64,000 nt of DNA from Arthrobacter sp. 131MFCol6.1 (GTDB taxonomy: Bacteria; Actinomycetota; Actinomycetes; Actinomycetales; Micrococcaceae): NCBI RefSeq assembly GCF_000374925.1, contig NZ_KB895548.1, positions 62,001 to 126,000 on the forward strand, in the 5' to 3' direction. Made by a program: the position numbers and the translations under genes. Below are positions 1 to 10,073 of the stretch, one piece after another. The notes under the pieces are model-generated. The model was given only the letters and a program-made list of their open reading frames with translations, was not told where the DNA came from and made no database searches. How positions within the stretch are numbered: the stretch's first letter is position 1; each line of letters starts with the position of its first letter.

Positions 1-1
1 C

Positions 2-1264
2 TTCTCCTACGCCATCGCCGGCGTGATCGCCTACCTGCTCATGCGGGCACTGGGCGAGCTCATCATGTACCGCCAGACCTCGGGCTCCTTCGTCAGCTAC
101 GCCGGCGAAATGTTCGGCAAGAAGGGCGCCTTCCTCTCCGGCTGGATGTACTTCATAAACTGGGGCATGACCGGGATCGCCGAGCTGATCGCGATCGGCC
201 TGTACTTCCAGTTCTTCTTCCCCAACGTGCCGGTGGAAGCCTCCGCGATTGCCGCCCTCGCGCTGCTCGTTGCCGTCAACCTGCTCAGCGTCAAGGCGTT
301 CGGCGAGTTTGAATTCTGGGCGTCCTGCCTCAAGGTCGGCGCCATCCTGATCTTCCTGGCCGTCGGCACCTTCATGGTGGTCACCAACGCCAAGGTCGGC
401 ACCGGCCACGCCTCAGTCGCCAACCTCTTCGCCGACGACGGCGGGATGTTCCCCAAGGGCGCCCTGGTGATGGTCCTCGTGCTCAACGCCGTGATCTTCG
501 CCTACAACGGCATCGAACTCGTCGGCATCACCGCCGGCGAGATGGAGAACGCCAAGCGCGAAGTGCCCAAGGCGATCCGCGCCGTCGTACTGCGCATTGT
601 GGTGTTCTACGTCGGTTCCGTGCTGCTGCTGGCCATGCTGCTGCCCTCGGACCAGTACAAGGCCGGCGTGTCCCCGTTCGTCACCGTGTTTGGCCAGATG
701 GGCCTCGGCTGGGTGGGCGACGTGATGAACATGATCGTCATCACCGCCGCGCTGTCCTCCTGCAACTCGGGCCTGTACTCGATCGGCCGCGTCTTCCGCA
801 CCATGGCCAACAACGGGCATGCCCCGCAGTGGCTCACCCGGATGTCCAAGCGCCACGTGCCGTACGCGGCCATCCTCGCGATCGCCGCCTTCTACCTCGT
901 GGGCATCCTGCTGAACATCTGGCTCGGCGGCTCGCACGCCTTCGACCTCGCACTGAACACCGCCTCGATCGGCGTGATCTTCACGTGGGGCGCCATCTTC
1001 GCCAGCCAGATCGCGCTGCGCCACCAGAAGGGCCGCGTCTCCAGCCTGCCCATGCCGGGCTCGCCGTGGACCAGCTGGGCCGGACTGGTCGCGCTGCTGG
1101 CCATCACCGTGCTGATTGGCTTCGACACCATGACCAGCAAGACCGGTGAGGTCTTCCACCTGGGCCTGTGGACCCTGGCGACCGTTCCGTTCTTCGCGCT
1201 GGTGCTGTGGCTGGGCTGGCAGAAGGTCAAGAACAACGCACCCAAGAGCGAGCTCTACAGCTAG
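2..1264 (+). CDS. AnsP-like amino acid permease (5' truncated by window edge)
   Basis: This is an APC-superfamily (amino acid transporter, AAT family) inner-membrane permease that imports amino acids with protons. The frame is open from base 2, so the true start lies upstream of the window. The visible part begins in TM1-2 with the family signature MRALGEL followed by YRQTSGSFVSYA, which is very close to L-asparagine permeases (AnsP); GABA or D-serine/glycine permeases are alternatives. About ten hydrophobic segments remain, and the C terminus is short and polar (ends SELYS). A strong hairpin follows the stop. Substrate is inferred from motif similarity only. Confidence 0.85.
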   Translation, partial: FSYAIAGVIAYLLMRALGELIMYRQTSGSFVSYAGEMFGKKGAFLSGWMYFINWGMTGIAELIAIGLYFQFFFPNVPVEASAIAALALLVAVNLLSVKAFGEFEFWASCLKVGAILIFLAVGTFMVVTNAKVGTGHASVANLFADDGGMFPKGALVMVLVLNAVIFAYNGIELVGITAGEMENAKREVPKAIRAVVLRIVVFYVGSVLLLAMLLPSDQYKAGVSPFVTVFGQMGLGWVGDVMNMIVITAALSSCNSGLYSIGRVFRTMANNGHAPQWLTRMSKRHVPYAAILAIAAFYLVGILLNIWLGGSHAFDLALNTASIGVIFTWGAIFASQIALRHQKGRVSSLPMPGSPWTSWAGLVALLAITVLIGFDTMTSKTGEVFHLGLWTLATVPFFALVLWLGWQKVKNNAPKSELYS

Positions 1265-1290
1265 GACCCACCGGTCCGGCGCTTAACGCG

Positions 1291-1333
1291 GCGACGGCGG
1301 CAGCCACCTGGAGAAGGTGGCTGCCGCCGTCGC
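1291..1333 (+). terminator. Strong intrinsic terminator hairpin after the permease
   Basis: Two perfect 18-bp arms (1291-1308 and 1316-1333) flank a 7-base loop, and GTTT follows. The hairpin sits between the permease stop and the convergent 3' end of hpaI, so it can end transcription from both sides. Confidence 0.8.
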
Positions 1334-1351
1334 GTTTAAGGCCCCGAAGCT

Positions 1352-2185
1352 TCAGTAACTGGCGGGGGTGCCGCCCGGCTCAACCACCGGGTCCGGTGGG
1401 ATGTACTCGGCGGCAAGGGCCTCGGAGCCGCGGGCCAGGATGGACACATCGGCCCCGACCAGCACAAACGCTGCGCCGGCGGCCAGGTAGGCGCGGGCGG
1501 TTGCGGGGTTGAAGGCGTTCACGCCGGCGGGTTTGCCGGCCGCGGTGGCGGCGGCGAGGCAGTGTTCGACGGCGGCGCGCACCCGGGGGTGTTCCTGCTG
1601 GCCCAGCAGCCCCATGGAGGCGGCGAGGTCGGAGGGCCCGAGGAAGATCGCGTCCACGCCGTCCACCGCCAGGATGTTCTCCACGGCCGCAACCGCGGCT
1701 TCGGACTCAATCTGGACGGTGACGCTGACGGTGTCGGAGGCGCGGGCGAGGTAGTCCGGGATCCGGTTCCAGCGCGCGGCCCGGGCCAGGGCGGAGCCGA
1801 CGCCGCGGACCCCGTGCGGCGGGTAGCGGGTGGCGGCCACGGCGGCCTCCGCCTCGGCTGCGGAGTTCACCATGGGGATCAGCAGGTTCTGGACGCCGAG
1901 GTCCAGGTACTGCTTGATCAGCACGGTGTCGTTCACCGGCGGCCGGACCATGGCCTGGACCGGGTAGCCGTGCACGGCCTGCAGCTGGGCCAGGATGGAC
2001 TCGAGTCCGTTGGGGCTGTGTTCGGCGTCGATCAGGAGCCAGTCCAGGCCGGACCCGGCGCAGAGCTCGGCCACCAGCGGGCTGCCCGAACACACCCACA
2101 TCCCGGCCAGCGGCCGGCCGGCAGCGCCGGTTTGGTTGCGCAGGGCATCCCGGAACGTGGGTGCGGGTTCTACTCGAAGCGGCAT
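1352..2185 (-). CDS. hpaI: 4-hydroxy-2-oxoheptanedioate aldolase HpaI
   Basis: Class II pyruvate aldolase that splits 4-hydroxy-2-oxoheptane-1,7-dioate into pyruvate and succinic semialdehyde, the last hpa step. The ATG at 2185 gives 277 aa; the frame is open further upstream, but that part is shadow coding inside hpaH. With this start, H56 (DAEHSPNG), R81 (MVRPP), E160 (VQIE) and D186 (GPSDL) align with the catalytic His/Arg and metal-binding Glu/Asp of E. coli HpaI at a constant offset of 11. The start overlaps the hpaH stop by 16 bases, suggesting translational coupling at the end of the operon. Confidence 0.95.
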   Translation of the reverse strand: MPLRVEPAPTFRDALRNQTGAAGRPLAGMWVCSGSPLVAELCAGSGLDWLLIDAEHSPNGLESILAQLQAVHGYPVQAMVRPPVNDTVLIKQYLDLGVQNLLIPMVNSAAEAEAAVAATRYPPHGVRGVGSALARAARWNRIPDYLARASDTVSVTVQIESEAAVAAVENILAVDGVDAIFLGPSDLAASMGLLGQQEHPRVRAAVEHCLAAATAAGKPAGVNAFNPATARAYLAAGAAFVLVGADVSILARGSEALAAEYIPPDPVVEPGGTPASY

Positions 2186-2955
2186 GTGATGCTCCCCAGC
2201 GGTCCGTAGTCGGCGTGCACGGTGTCGCCTTTGTAGACCCAGAGGGGCCGGGTGAAGGAGCCGGCGAGGATGATGTCGCCGGCCTTCATCCCGTCGCCGT
2301 GGGCGGCGATCTTGTTGGCCAGCCAGTGCACGCCGTTGGCCGGGTGGTCCAGGACCCCTGCCGCGACGCCGGTTTCTTCCACTGTCTGGTTTTTGTAGAG
2401 GATAGCGGAGACCCAACGCAGGTCCACGGCATCGGGACGGACGGGGTTGCCGCCGATCACCATGGCGCCCATGGCCGCGTTGTCGGCGATGGTGTCCACG
2501 ATGGTCCGGCCCTCCATCTCGATCCGGGAGTCCAGGATCTCCAGGGCCGGGACGACGTAGTCGGTGGCGTTCAGGACGTCGAAGATGGTGCAGCCGGGGC
2601 CGGCGAGGTCCTGCTTCAACACGAACGCGAGCTCCACCTCGACCCGGGGATGCGTGTACCGGTCCCACTGCACCGAGCAGCCGGTTTCCAGCACCATGTC
2701 ATCGAAGATGGCGCCGTAGTCCGGCTCGGTGATGCCGGTGGCGGCCTGCATCGCCTTGGACGTGAGGCCGATCTTGCGGCCCACCAGCCGGCGTCCGGCG
2801 TCCTCGTTGCGCCGCCGCCACAGCTGCTGGACGGCGTAGGAGTCCTCCACCGTCATCTCCGGGTAGCGGGTGGTCAGGCGGGGGACCGGTGTGCGGTTGC
2901 GGCCGGCCTCCAGCAGTTCGTCCGCGATGGCCTCGATCGTTGCGGGATCCAGCAC
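2170..2955 (-). CDS. hpaH: 2-oxohept-4-ene-1,7-dioate hydratase HpaH
   Basis: Hydrates 2-oxohept-4-ene-1,7-dioate to the 4-hydroxy acid, the HpaI substrate. The 261-aa protein is the normal length for the HpaH/MhpD hydratase family and carries [17 protein letters not shown] and the ALEILDSRI segment typical of these Mg-dependent FAH-fold hydratases. The start is a GTG one base after the hpaD stop, so translation is likely coupled. It lies between hpaD and hpaI, in pathway-consistent order. Confidence 0.95.
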   Translation of the reverse strand: MLDPATIEAIADELLEAGRNRTPVPRLTTRYPEMTVEDSYAVQQLWRRRNEDAGRRLVGRKIGLTSKAMQAATGITEPDYGAIFDDMVLETGCSVQWDRYTHPRVEVELAFVLKQDLAGPGCTIFDVLNATDYVVPALEILDSRIEMEGRTIVDTIADNAAMGAMVIGGNPVRPDAVDLRWVSAILYKNQTVEETGVAAGVLDHPANGVHWLANKIAAHGDGMKAGDIILAGSFTRPLWVYKGDTVHADYGPLGSITCRFE

Positions 2956-2956
2956 G

Positions 2957-4045
2957 CTAGACCTGCGCCCCGAGCTTGAAGCCCGTCGCTTCTCCGGCGG
3001 AGCCGTCCTCTTCCTTGCGGGTGTAGGAGAAGCCGTCGGCGCCCACGGTCACGGCCATCTCGCTCTTTTCCTCGCGGACGATCACGGGCTGCGGGTTGCC
3101 GTCGAGGTCCAGGACCAGGGAGGCCTCGGTGTACCAGGACGGGACCACGGGATTGCCCCACCAGTCGCGGCGCTGGTTGTCGTGGACGTCCCAGGTGATG
3201 GTGGGGTTGTCCGGGTCGCCAGTGTAGTAGTCCTGGGTGTAGATCTCGATGCGGTGGCCGTCCGGGTCCAGGATGTAGAGGTAGAACGCATTGGAGACAC
3301 CGTGCCGGCCGGGGCCGCGTTCGATCCGGTCCGAGATGCGCAGGGCGCCCATCTTGTCGCAGATCTGGATGATGTTGTGCTTCTCGTGCGTGGCGAAGGC
3401 AATGTGGTGCAGCCGCGGTCCGTTGCCGCCGGTCAGGGCGGTGTCGTGCACGGTCTGCTTGCGGTGCATCCACGCGGCGTACGTGACGCCGTCGGAGTCC
3501 TTGATGTCCTCGGAGACGCGGAAGCCGAGGTCCTCGAGGTACGCCCGGCCGCGCGGGACGTCCGGGGTGACCTGGTTGAAGTGGTCCAGCCGGACCAGTT
3601 CGCCGGCGGAGTAGAGGTCATAGCGCTGGGTGAGGCGCTCGACGTGTTCGGTCTCGTAGAAGAATTCGTAGGGGAAGCCGAGCGGGTCCTCGACGCGGAC
3701 GGCGTCGCCGATGCCCTTGGTGAAGCCGTCCTTGCGGCGCTCGGTGCGGCAGCCGAGTTCCTTGTAGTAGGCCTCGGCGGCGTCCACCTCGGCCGGGGAC
3801 TTCACGCGGTAGGCGAAGGCGGCCGCAGCGGCCACGGGACCCTTGCGCAGCACCAGGTTGTGGTGGATGAACTCCTCGAGGGAGCGCAGGTAGATGGTGT
3901 TCTCGTCTTCCTCGGTGACGTGCAGGCCCAGCAGGTCCACATAGAACTCGCGGGACTTGGCGAGGTCCGTGACCACGAGTTCCAGGTAGGCGCAGCGGAC
4001 GATGTCCGGAGCCGGGACAGTGGGGGTGGGGACGAAGTTGGTCAT
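2957..4045 (-). CDS. hpaD: 3,4-dihydroxyphenylacetate 2,3-dioxygenase (MndD/HPCD type)
   Basis: Type I extradiol dioxygenase that cleaves the homoprotocatechuate ring to 5-carboxymethyl-2-hydroxymuconate semialdehyde. The 362-aa protein has two vicinal-oxygen-chelate modules. H155 (RLDHFNQV), H214 (RLHHIAF) and E267 (HRIEIYT) fall exactly at the published metal-ligand numbers of Arthrobacter MndD and Brevibacterium HPCD. The second-sphere residues H200, H248 and Y257 are also in place. Sequence alone cannot decide Mn(II) or Fe(II), since the Mn and Fe enzymes share these ligands. The ATG at 4045 has a purine-rich ribosome site (GAAAGAAGAG). This is the opposite architecture to E. coli HpaD, which is a type II (LigB-like) enzyme. 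Confidence 0.96.
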   Translation of the reverse strand: MTNFVPTPTVPAPDIVRCAYLELVVTDLAKSREFYVDLLGLHVTEEDENTIYLRSLEEFIHHNLVLRKGPVAAAAAFAYRVKSPAEVDAAEAYYKELGCRTERRKDGFTKGIGDAVRVEDPLGFPYEFFYETEHVERLTQRYDLYSAGELVRLDHFNQVTPDVPRGRAYLEDLGFRVSEDIKDSDGVTYAAWMHRKQTVHDTALTGGNGPRLHHIAFATHEKHNIIQICDKMGALRISDRIERGPGRHGVSNAFYLYILDPDGHRIEIYTQDYYTGDPDNPTITWDVHDNQRRDWWGNPVVPSWYTEASLVLDLDGNPQPVIVREEKSEMAVTVGADGFSYTRKEEDGSAGEATGFKLGAQV

Positions 4046-4093
4046 GGTGCTCTCTCTTCTTTGAAAGGGGTCTGGGTGGGGCCGGCGGGAAAC

Positions 4094-5608
<1,515 letters not shown>

Positions 5609-5629
5609 TGTTTTTCCTTACTGGTAGTG

Positions 5630-5692
5630 CAACGCCGGGTCACTTACGGCCCATGAGGGGGGCCTTAATGGGCGCTAAGTGACCCCGCGTTG
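5630..5692. repeat. Long imperfect palindrome between gntR and hpaE
   Basis: Two 25-base arms (5630-5654 and 5668-5692) pair with about three mismatches around a 13-base loop. The right arm encodes the last residues of the GntR protein, whose stop is at 5665-5667. It looks like a mobile or dispersed palindromic element that landed at the gene end. On the minus strand it could attenuate hpaE transcription. Confidence 0.7.
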
Positions 5693-6366
5693 GTTTGGGC
5701 GAGGTACGCGTCGAGGGTGGCGCTGCGGTGGCGGCGGGCGGCCTTTTCGATGTCATCCGGGCTGGCGCCGGACTCTATGAGCTGCAGCAGCGCCTCGTGC
5801 TCATCGACGGATTCGTGGGCACGGCCCGGGACGAAGCGGAACGTGGAGGACCGCAGCGACGCCAGCCGGTTCCAGCCCCGGTGGACGAGGTCCAGGATGT
5901 GCGGATTGGGGCAGTGCTCGAACAGGACGCTGTGGAAGTCCTGGTTCAGCCGGGTGAACCGGACGGGGTCGAAGTGCTGCAGGCACTCGCGCATCTCGGC
6001 GTTGACGGCCCGGGCGCGGGCCACGTCCGCCGCCCCGATCAGCGGGGCCGAGAGTGCCGTGGCGGCGCCCTCGACGATGCTGAGGGTCTGCATCGTGTAC
6101 AGGTATTCGGTGGGGTCGATCCCGGACACGGTGGCGCCGACGTTCCGTTCGAATTTGACCAGGCCCTCGGCCTCAAGCCGGCGGATCGCTTCGCGGACCG
6201 GCACCACGCTGACGCCCAGGTCCTCGGCGATCTTGGCCAGCACCAGCCGGTAGCCGGGGGAGTAGGTCCCGTCCACGATCCGGGCCTTGACGGCCGCATA
6301 GGCCTGCTCGGATTTACTGCCGGAGGTCGCGGCCGGCGTGGTTGCGGCCCTGGCTGTCTCAGTCAT
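5665..6366 (-). CDS. GntR/FadR-family (FCD) regulator of the hpa operon
   Basis: Transcription factor of 233 aa. An N-terminal winged helix-turn-helix (about residues 18-85) shows the family pattern with YSPGYRLVLAKIAEDLGVS and VVPVREAIRRLEAEG. It is followed by an all-helical FCD ligand-binding domain with the metal/ligand residues of the type (DFHS, HEALLQLIESG). It lies inside the hpa operon: its start overlaps the 3' end of the hpaG-like gene by 8 bases. It therefore probably senses an hpa substrate or intermediate and represses the operon. A TCGTATACGA palindrome before the first operon gene is a plausible operator. Ligand and operator are inferences. Confidence 0.88.
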   Translation of the reverse strand: MTETARAATTPAATSGSKSEQAYAAVKARIVDGTYSPGYRLVLAKIAEDLGVSVVPVREAIRRLEAEGLVKFERNVGATVSGIDPTEYLYTMQTLSIVEGAATALSAPLIGAADVARARAVNAEMRECLQHFDPVRFTRLNQDFHSVLFEHCPNPHILDLVHRGWNRLASLRSSTFRFVPGRAHESVDEHEALLQLIESGASPDDIEKAARRHRSATLDAYLAQTNAGSLSAH

Positions 6367-7849
6367 TGGCCTTGCCGGCTTCCCATTGCTCGTAGCGGGT
6401 CCGCCATGCGGCGTTGAGCGGGTAGAGGCCGTCGACGCTGTGGCCCTGCTGCACCATCTCGGCGATGAAGGTTTCCTCGCGTTCCTGCGCGATCGAGTCG
6501 TCCGCGAGCTCTTCGGCGAGGGCCGGCGGGATCACCAGGATGCCGTCCGCGTCCGCGACGATGATGTCCCCGGGCTGCACGGTGGTGCCGCCGCAGGCGA
6601 TGGTGATGTCCGTGTCCCAGGGGATGTGCCGGCGGCCCAGGACGGCCGGGTGCGGGTTGGCATAGTAGGTCGGCATCTCCATGGCGGCCACGGCGGAGAA
6701 GTCGCGCACGCCGCCGTCGGTGATGATGGCGGCGGCGCCGCGGACCTGGGCGCGCAGGGCCAGGATGTCGCCGATCGTGCCGGTGCCCTTTTCGCCGCGG
6801 GCCTCCATCACCAGGATCTCGCCCTCGTTGACGGAATCGATGGCCTTCTTCTGGGCATTGAAGCCGCCGCCGTGGGTCTTGAACAGGTCCTCGCGGTTGG
6901 GCACGTAGCGCAGGGTCCGGGCCAGTCCCACGATCCGCCGCTCCGGGCGGGTGGAGGTCAGCCCGTCGATGCTGACGTTGTTCAGGCCGCGCTTGCGCAG
7001 CTGGGAGGACAGGGTGGCCGTGCAGACGGACTCCAGCTTCGCCTTCAGCTCCGGGGACAGGCCCGGCGTTCCTGACGGCTGGGCGGCGGAGAGGCCGGCT
7101 GCTTCACGGGAACCGTAGGCTTCCTCCCGCTGGAGATCATCGGTCTTGGGACGGGCGCCGAAGTCCGCGAACGGCGTCGTGCCTTCCACTACCCGGGTGA
7201 CCAGCCGGCCGGTGGTGAGCCCGCCGCCGTCGTCGTCTACTTCCACTTCGACGACGTCGCCCGGCGTGGCGACCGACGCCCCGGCGGGGGTGCCGGTGAG
7301 GATGATGTCGCCCTCTTCGAGGGTGAGCAGCTGGGAGAGGTCGGCCACGAGCCGGGCGAACGGGAAGAGCAGGTCCCCGGTGGTGTCGTCCTGGACCAGT
7401 TCGCCGTTGTGCCACGTGCGGATCCGCAGTTTTGCGGGATCGACGGCGTCTGCCGCGATCAGGCCCGGGCCCACGGGCGTGAAGCCGTCGCCACCCTTGG
7501 AACGGAGGTTGGAGCCCTTGTCCGCGTAGCGGAGGTCGTAGACGCTGAGGTCGTTGCTGGCGGTGACCCACTCGACATGGCTCCACGCATCCTCGATGCC
7601 CACGCGGCGGGCGGGCTTGCCGATGATCAGGGCGATCTCGCCCTCGTAGCCGAGGAGTTCGCAGCCGGCCGGGCGCTCCACGGTCGAAGGGGCTGCCGCC
7701 GAACCGAGAGCCAGGGACGATGACGGCTTCAGGAAGTAGGAGGGCTGCTCGGGTGTGCGGCCGCGCTGGGCTGCCCGGCTGGGGTAGTTGATATGCACCG
7801 CGATGACCTTGCGGGCCGCGGCCAGGATGTGGTCGGTGACCTGTTCCAA
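6359..7849 (-). CDS. HpaG-like FAH domain fused to an RraA-like domain
   Basis: First gene of the hpa operon, 496 aa, starting with TTG at 7849 behind a clear GAGGAG site. Residues about 40-245 form a fumarylacetoacetate-hydrolase (FAH) domain with the metal-site pattern YEGEIALIIG, the DLSVYDLR segment and GDIILTGTPAG. Residues about 275-485 form an RraA/HMG-CHA-aldolase-like domain with the DGGVRD motif, whose Arg-Asp pair is catalytic in the aldolases. Classical HpaG is two FAH domains doing isomerisation and decarboxylation of the ring-cleavage acid. Here one FAH half seems replaced by RraA, a family that includes 2-oxoacid decarboxylases and aldolases. Likely role: isomerase/decarboxylase feeding HpaH. 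No separate hpaF is in the window. Confidence 0.85.
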   Translation of the reverse strand: MEQVTDHILAAARKVIAVHINYPSRAAQRGRTPEQPSYFLKPSSSLALGSAAAPSTVERPAGCELLGYEGEIALIIGKPARRVGIEDAWSHVEWVTASNDLSVYDLRYADKGSNLRSKGGDGFTPVGPGLIAADAVDPAKLRIRTWHNGELVQDDTTGDLLFPFARLVADLSQLLTLEEGDIILTGTPAGASVATPGDVVEVEVDDDGGGLTTGRLVTRVVEGTTPFADFGARPKTDDLQREEAYGSREAAGLSAAQPSGTPGLSPELKAKLESVCTATLSSQLRKRGLNNVSIDGLTSTRPERRIVGLARTLRYVPNREDLFKTHGGGFNAQKKAIDSVNEGEILVMEARGEKGTGTIGDILALRAQVRGAAAIITDGGVRDFSAVAAMEMPTYYANPHPAVLGRRHIPWDTDITIACGGTTVQPGDIIVADADGILVIPPALAEELADDSIAQEREETFIAEMVQQGHSVDGLYPLNAAWRTRYEQWEAGKAND

Positions 7850-7874
7850 GTGTTACTCCTCATCGAGTACGAAA

Positions 7875-7884
7875 TCGTATACGA
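7875..7884. promoter_or_regulatory. TCGTATACGA palindrome, candidate GntR operator
   Basis: A perfect 10-bp palindrome lies 26 bases upstream of the hpaG-like start. FadR/FCD-type GntR regulators commonly bind short AT-centred palindromes containing GTATAC, and one such regulator is encoded in this operon. The assignment is inference. Confidence 0.5.
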
Positions 7885-8016
7885 AACACTATGGCCCGGG
7901 AATGGCGGAGCGTCAACCCCCTGCGCCGGGACATGTGTCTGGGCATTTGCCGGGACCGTCTGGCGCACTTGTAACCTGCGTCATATCTGCCGTACAGTTC
8001 TGGATCAAGGACCAAA

Positions 8017-8051
8017 ATTCTATTATCGAACGTCACGTTCTAATATCGAAC
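8017..8051. promoter_or_regulatory. Two direct copies of an IclR-type box before the hydroxylase gene
   Basis: Two 15-bp boxes, ATTCTATTATCGAAC (8017-8031) and GTTCTAATATCGAAC-like (8037-8051), are spaced 20 bases apart. Each is a partial GTTC-N7-GAAC palindrome resembling the operators of PcaU/PcaR/PobR-type IclR regulators. They lie 48 bases before the MobA-like gene. No IclR protein is encoded in the window, so the binder would be elsewhere. Confidence 0.5.
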
Positions 8052-8098
8052 ACGCTAGGCCGTTGACAGGCCGCCACACAACGAAGTGAGGAAAGCCC

Positions 8099-10012
8099 GT
8101 GCATTTCCACCACCACGGTTACGTATCCGGTGACCCGCGAGTCCAGCCGGCCGCCGGCGTCGGCATCGATCGGCCCACGCAGCTTCCCGATGAGGTTGAT
8201 GTGCTGATCGTGGGCTCCGGCCCCGCAGGCATGCTCGCCGCCGCCCAGCTGTCCCAGTTCCCGGGCGTCACCACCCGGATCGTGGAACGCCGGCCGGGCC
8301 GGCTCGCGATCGGCCAGGCCGACGGCATCCAGGCCCGCAGCGTCGAGACTTTCCAAGCCTTCGGTTTCGCCGAGCGGATCATCGCCGAGGCGTACCGCAT
8401 CACCGAAATGGCGTTCTGGAAGCCGGATCCCGCGGACCCCTCGAACATCGTCCGCAGCGCCCGCACCCTCGATGACCCGGGCGGGATCAGCGAGTTCCCG
8501 CACCTGATCGTCAACCAGGCCCGCGTGCTCGACTACTTCTCCGAGTTCATGGCCATGTCCCCGGCCAGAATGTCCCCGGACTACGGTCTGGAGTTCCGCG
8601 GCCTGGAGGTCACCGGCGAGGGTGAATATCCGGTCACGGTGACGCTGGCGCACACCGCCGGTCCCGACGAGGGCCGGGAACGCATCGTCCGGGCCAAGTA
8701 CGTCGTGGGCGCGGACGGCGCCCGCAGCAGGGTGCGCGAGTCGATCGGCTGCACCATGGCCGGCGACCAGGCCAACCACGCTTGGGGCGTCATGGACGTG
8801 CTCGCCTCCACGGACTTCCCCGACATCCGGCTCAAATGCGCCATCCAGTCCCACGACGGCGGCAGCATCCTGCTGATTCCGCGCGAGGGCGGGCATCTCT
8901 TCCGCATGTATGTCGATCTCGGCGAGGTCGCCGCGGACGACCGCGGGGCCGTCCGCAAGACCACCATCGAGCAGATCATCGCCAAGGCCAACGCGATCAT
9001 CCACCCCTACACGCTCGACGTGCGCAACGTGGCCTGGCACAGCGTCTACGAGGTGGGCCACCGCCTCACCGACAGGTTCGACGACGTCCTCCCGGAGGAG
9101 CTGGGCACCCGCACGCCGCGCGTGTTCATCACCGGCGATGCGTGCCACACGCACAGCGCCAAGGCCGGCCAGGGCATGAACGTCTCCATGCAGGACGGCT
9201 TCAACCTCGGCTGGAAGCTCGGCCACGTGCTGGAGGGCCGCAGCCCGGAGAGCCTGCTGTCCACGTACTCGGCCGAGCGGCAGGTCGTCGCGAAGAACCT
9301 CATTGACTTCGACAAGGTGTGGTCGACGCTCATGGCGAAGAAGCCCGAGGAGTTTGAAAACCCCTCCGAGCTCGAGGACTTCTACGTGCGCACCGCCGAG
9401 TTCCCTGCCGGCTTCATGACCGAGTACTCGCCGTCGATGGTCGTCGCCGAGGCGACGCACCAGCAGCTGGCCACCGGCTTTCCCGTCGGCAAGCGTTTCA
9501 AGTCCGCGCCCGTTGTGCGGGTCTGCGACACCAACCCGGTCCAGCTCGGCCACCAGGCCGCGGCGGACGGCCGCTGGCGCATCTACGTCTTCGCGGACCC
9601 GGCAGCGCCAGGACAACAGGCGGGGGCCCCGTCGCCCGCCGCGGACCTCGCCGCGTGGCTTGCCGGCGCGCCGGACTCGCCGCTCGCCGCCACCCCCGCA
9701 GGGGCCGACCGTGATGCGTGGTTCGACGTGAAAGTGATCTACCAGCAGGACCATACGGGCATCGACATCGGCAACGTCCCCGCGGTCTTCACACCGGAGG
9801 TGGGGCCGTTCAAGCTCCCCTACCTCGAGAAGGTCTACGGTACCGATCCGGCGGCGGACATCTTTGAGCTGCGCGGCATCGACCGCGGCGGCGTCATCGT
9901 GGTGGTGCGCCCGGACCAGTACGTGGCCAACATCCTGCCGCTGACGGCGACGGCGGAGCTTGCCGCGTTCTTCGCGCCCCTCCTGCAGGCAGGGCGGGCT
10001 GCGGCGGTGTGA
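8099..10012 (+). CDS. MobA-like FAD-dependent aromatic hydroxylase
   Basis: Class A flavoprotein monooxygenase of 637 aa, the length of Comamonas 3-hydroxybenzoate 4-hydroxylase (MobA) and phenol 2-monooxygenases. It has the FAD Rossmann motif VLIVGSGPAGMLAA (about residues 35-48), the DG motif VVGADGARS, the GD motif FITGDACHTHSAKAGQGMN, and a C-terminal thioredoxin-like domain. Start is GTG with a GAGGAAAG site. It is divergent from the hpa operon. It may make protocatechuate from 3-hydroxybenzoate or, by analogy, homoprotocatechuate from 3-hydroxyphenylacetate to feed HpaD. The substrate cannot be read from sequence. Confidence 0.85.
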   Translation: MHFHHHGYVSGDPRVQPAAGVGIDRPTQLPDEVDVLIVGSGPAGMLAAAQLSQFPGVTTRIVERRPGRLAIGQADGIQARSVETFQAFGFAERIIAEAYRITEMAFWKPDPADPSNIVRSARTLDDPGGISEFPHLIVNQARVLDYFSEFMAMSPARMSPDYGLEFRGLEVTGEGEYPVTVTLAHTAGPDEGRERIVRAKYVVGADGARSRVRESIGCTMAGDQANHAWGVMDVLASTDFPDIRLKCAIQSHDGGSILLIPREGGHLFRMYVDLGEVAADDRGAVRKTTIEQIIAKANAIIHPYTLDVRNVAWHSVYEVGHRLTDRFDDVLPEELGTRTPRVFITGDACHTHSAKAGQGMNVSMQDGFNLGWKLGHVLEGRSPESLLSTYSAERQVVAKNLIDFDKVWSTLMAKKPEEFENPSELEDFYVRTAEFPAGFMTEYSPSMVVAEATHQQLATGFPVGKRFKSAPVVRVCDTNPVQLGHQAAADGRWRIYVFADPAAPGQQAGAPSPAADLAAWLAGAPDSPLAATPAGADRDAWFDVKVIYQQDHTGIDIGNVPAVFTPEVGPFKLPYLEKVYGTDPAADIFELRGIDRGGVIVVVRPDQYVANILPLTATAELAAFFAPLLQAGRAAAV

Positions 10013-10032
10013 CCGGCTTTCTTCGCAAGGTT

Positions 10033-10073
10033 GGACCGGGCGGGCGCTCAGCCGGGGACTGCCTGCCCGGTCC
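10033..10073. terminator. Hairpin between convergent hydroxylase and pheA
   Basis: Arms of 13 bases (10033-10045 and 10061-10073) pair with one G:T mismatch. The pheA stop codon lies in the loop. It probably ends transcription of the plus-strand gene. Confidence 0.5.

Noticed and set aside
8033..9754. A 573-codon minus-strand frame over the hydroxylase gene
   Set aside because: Antisense shadow; the plus-strand flavoprotein has all family motifs.
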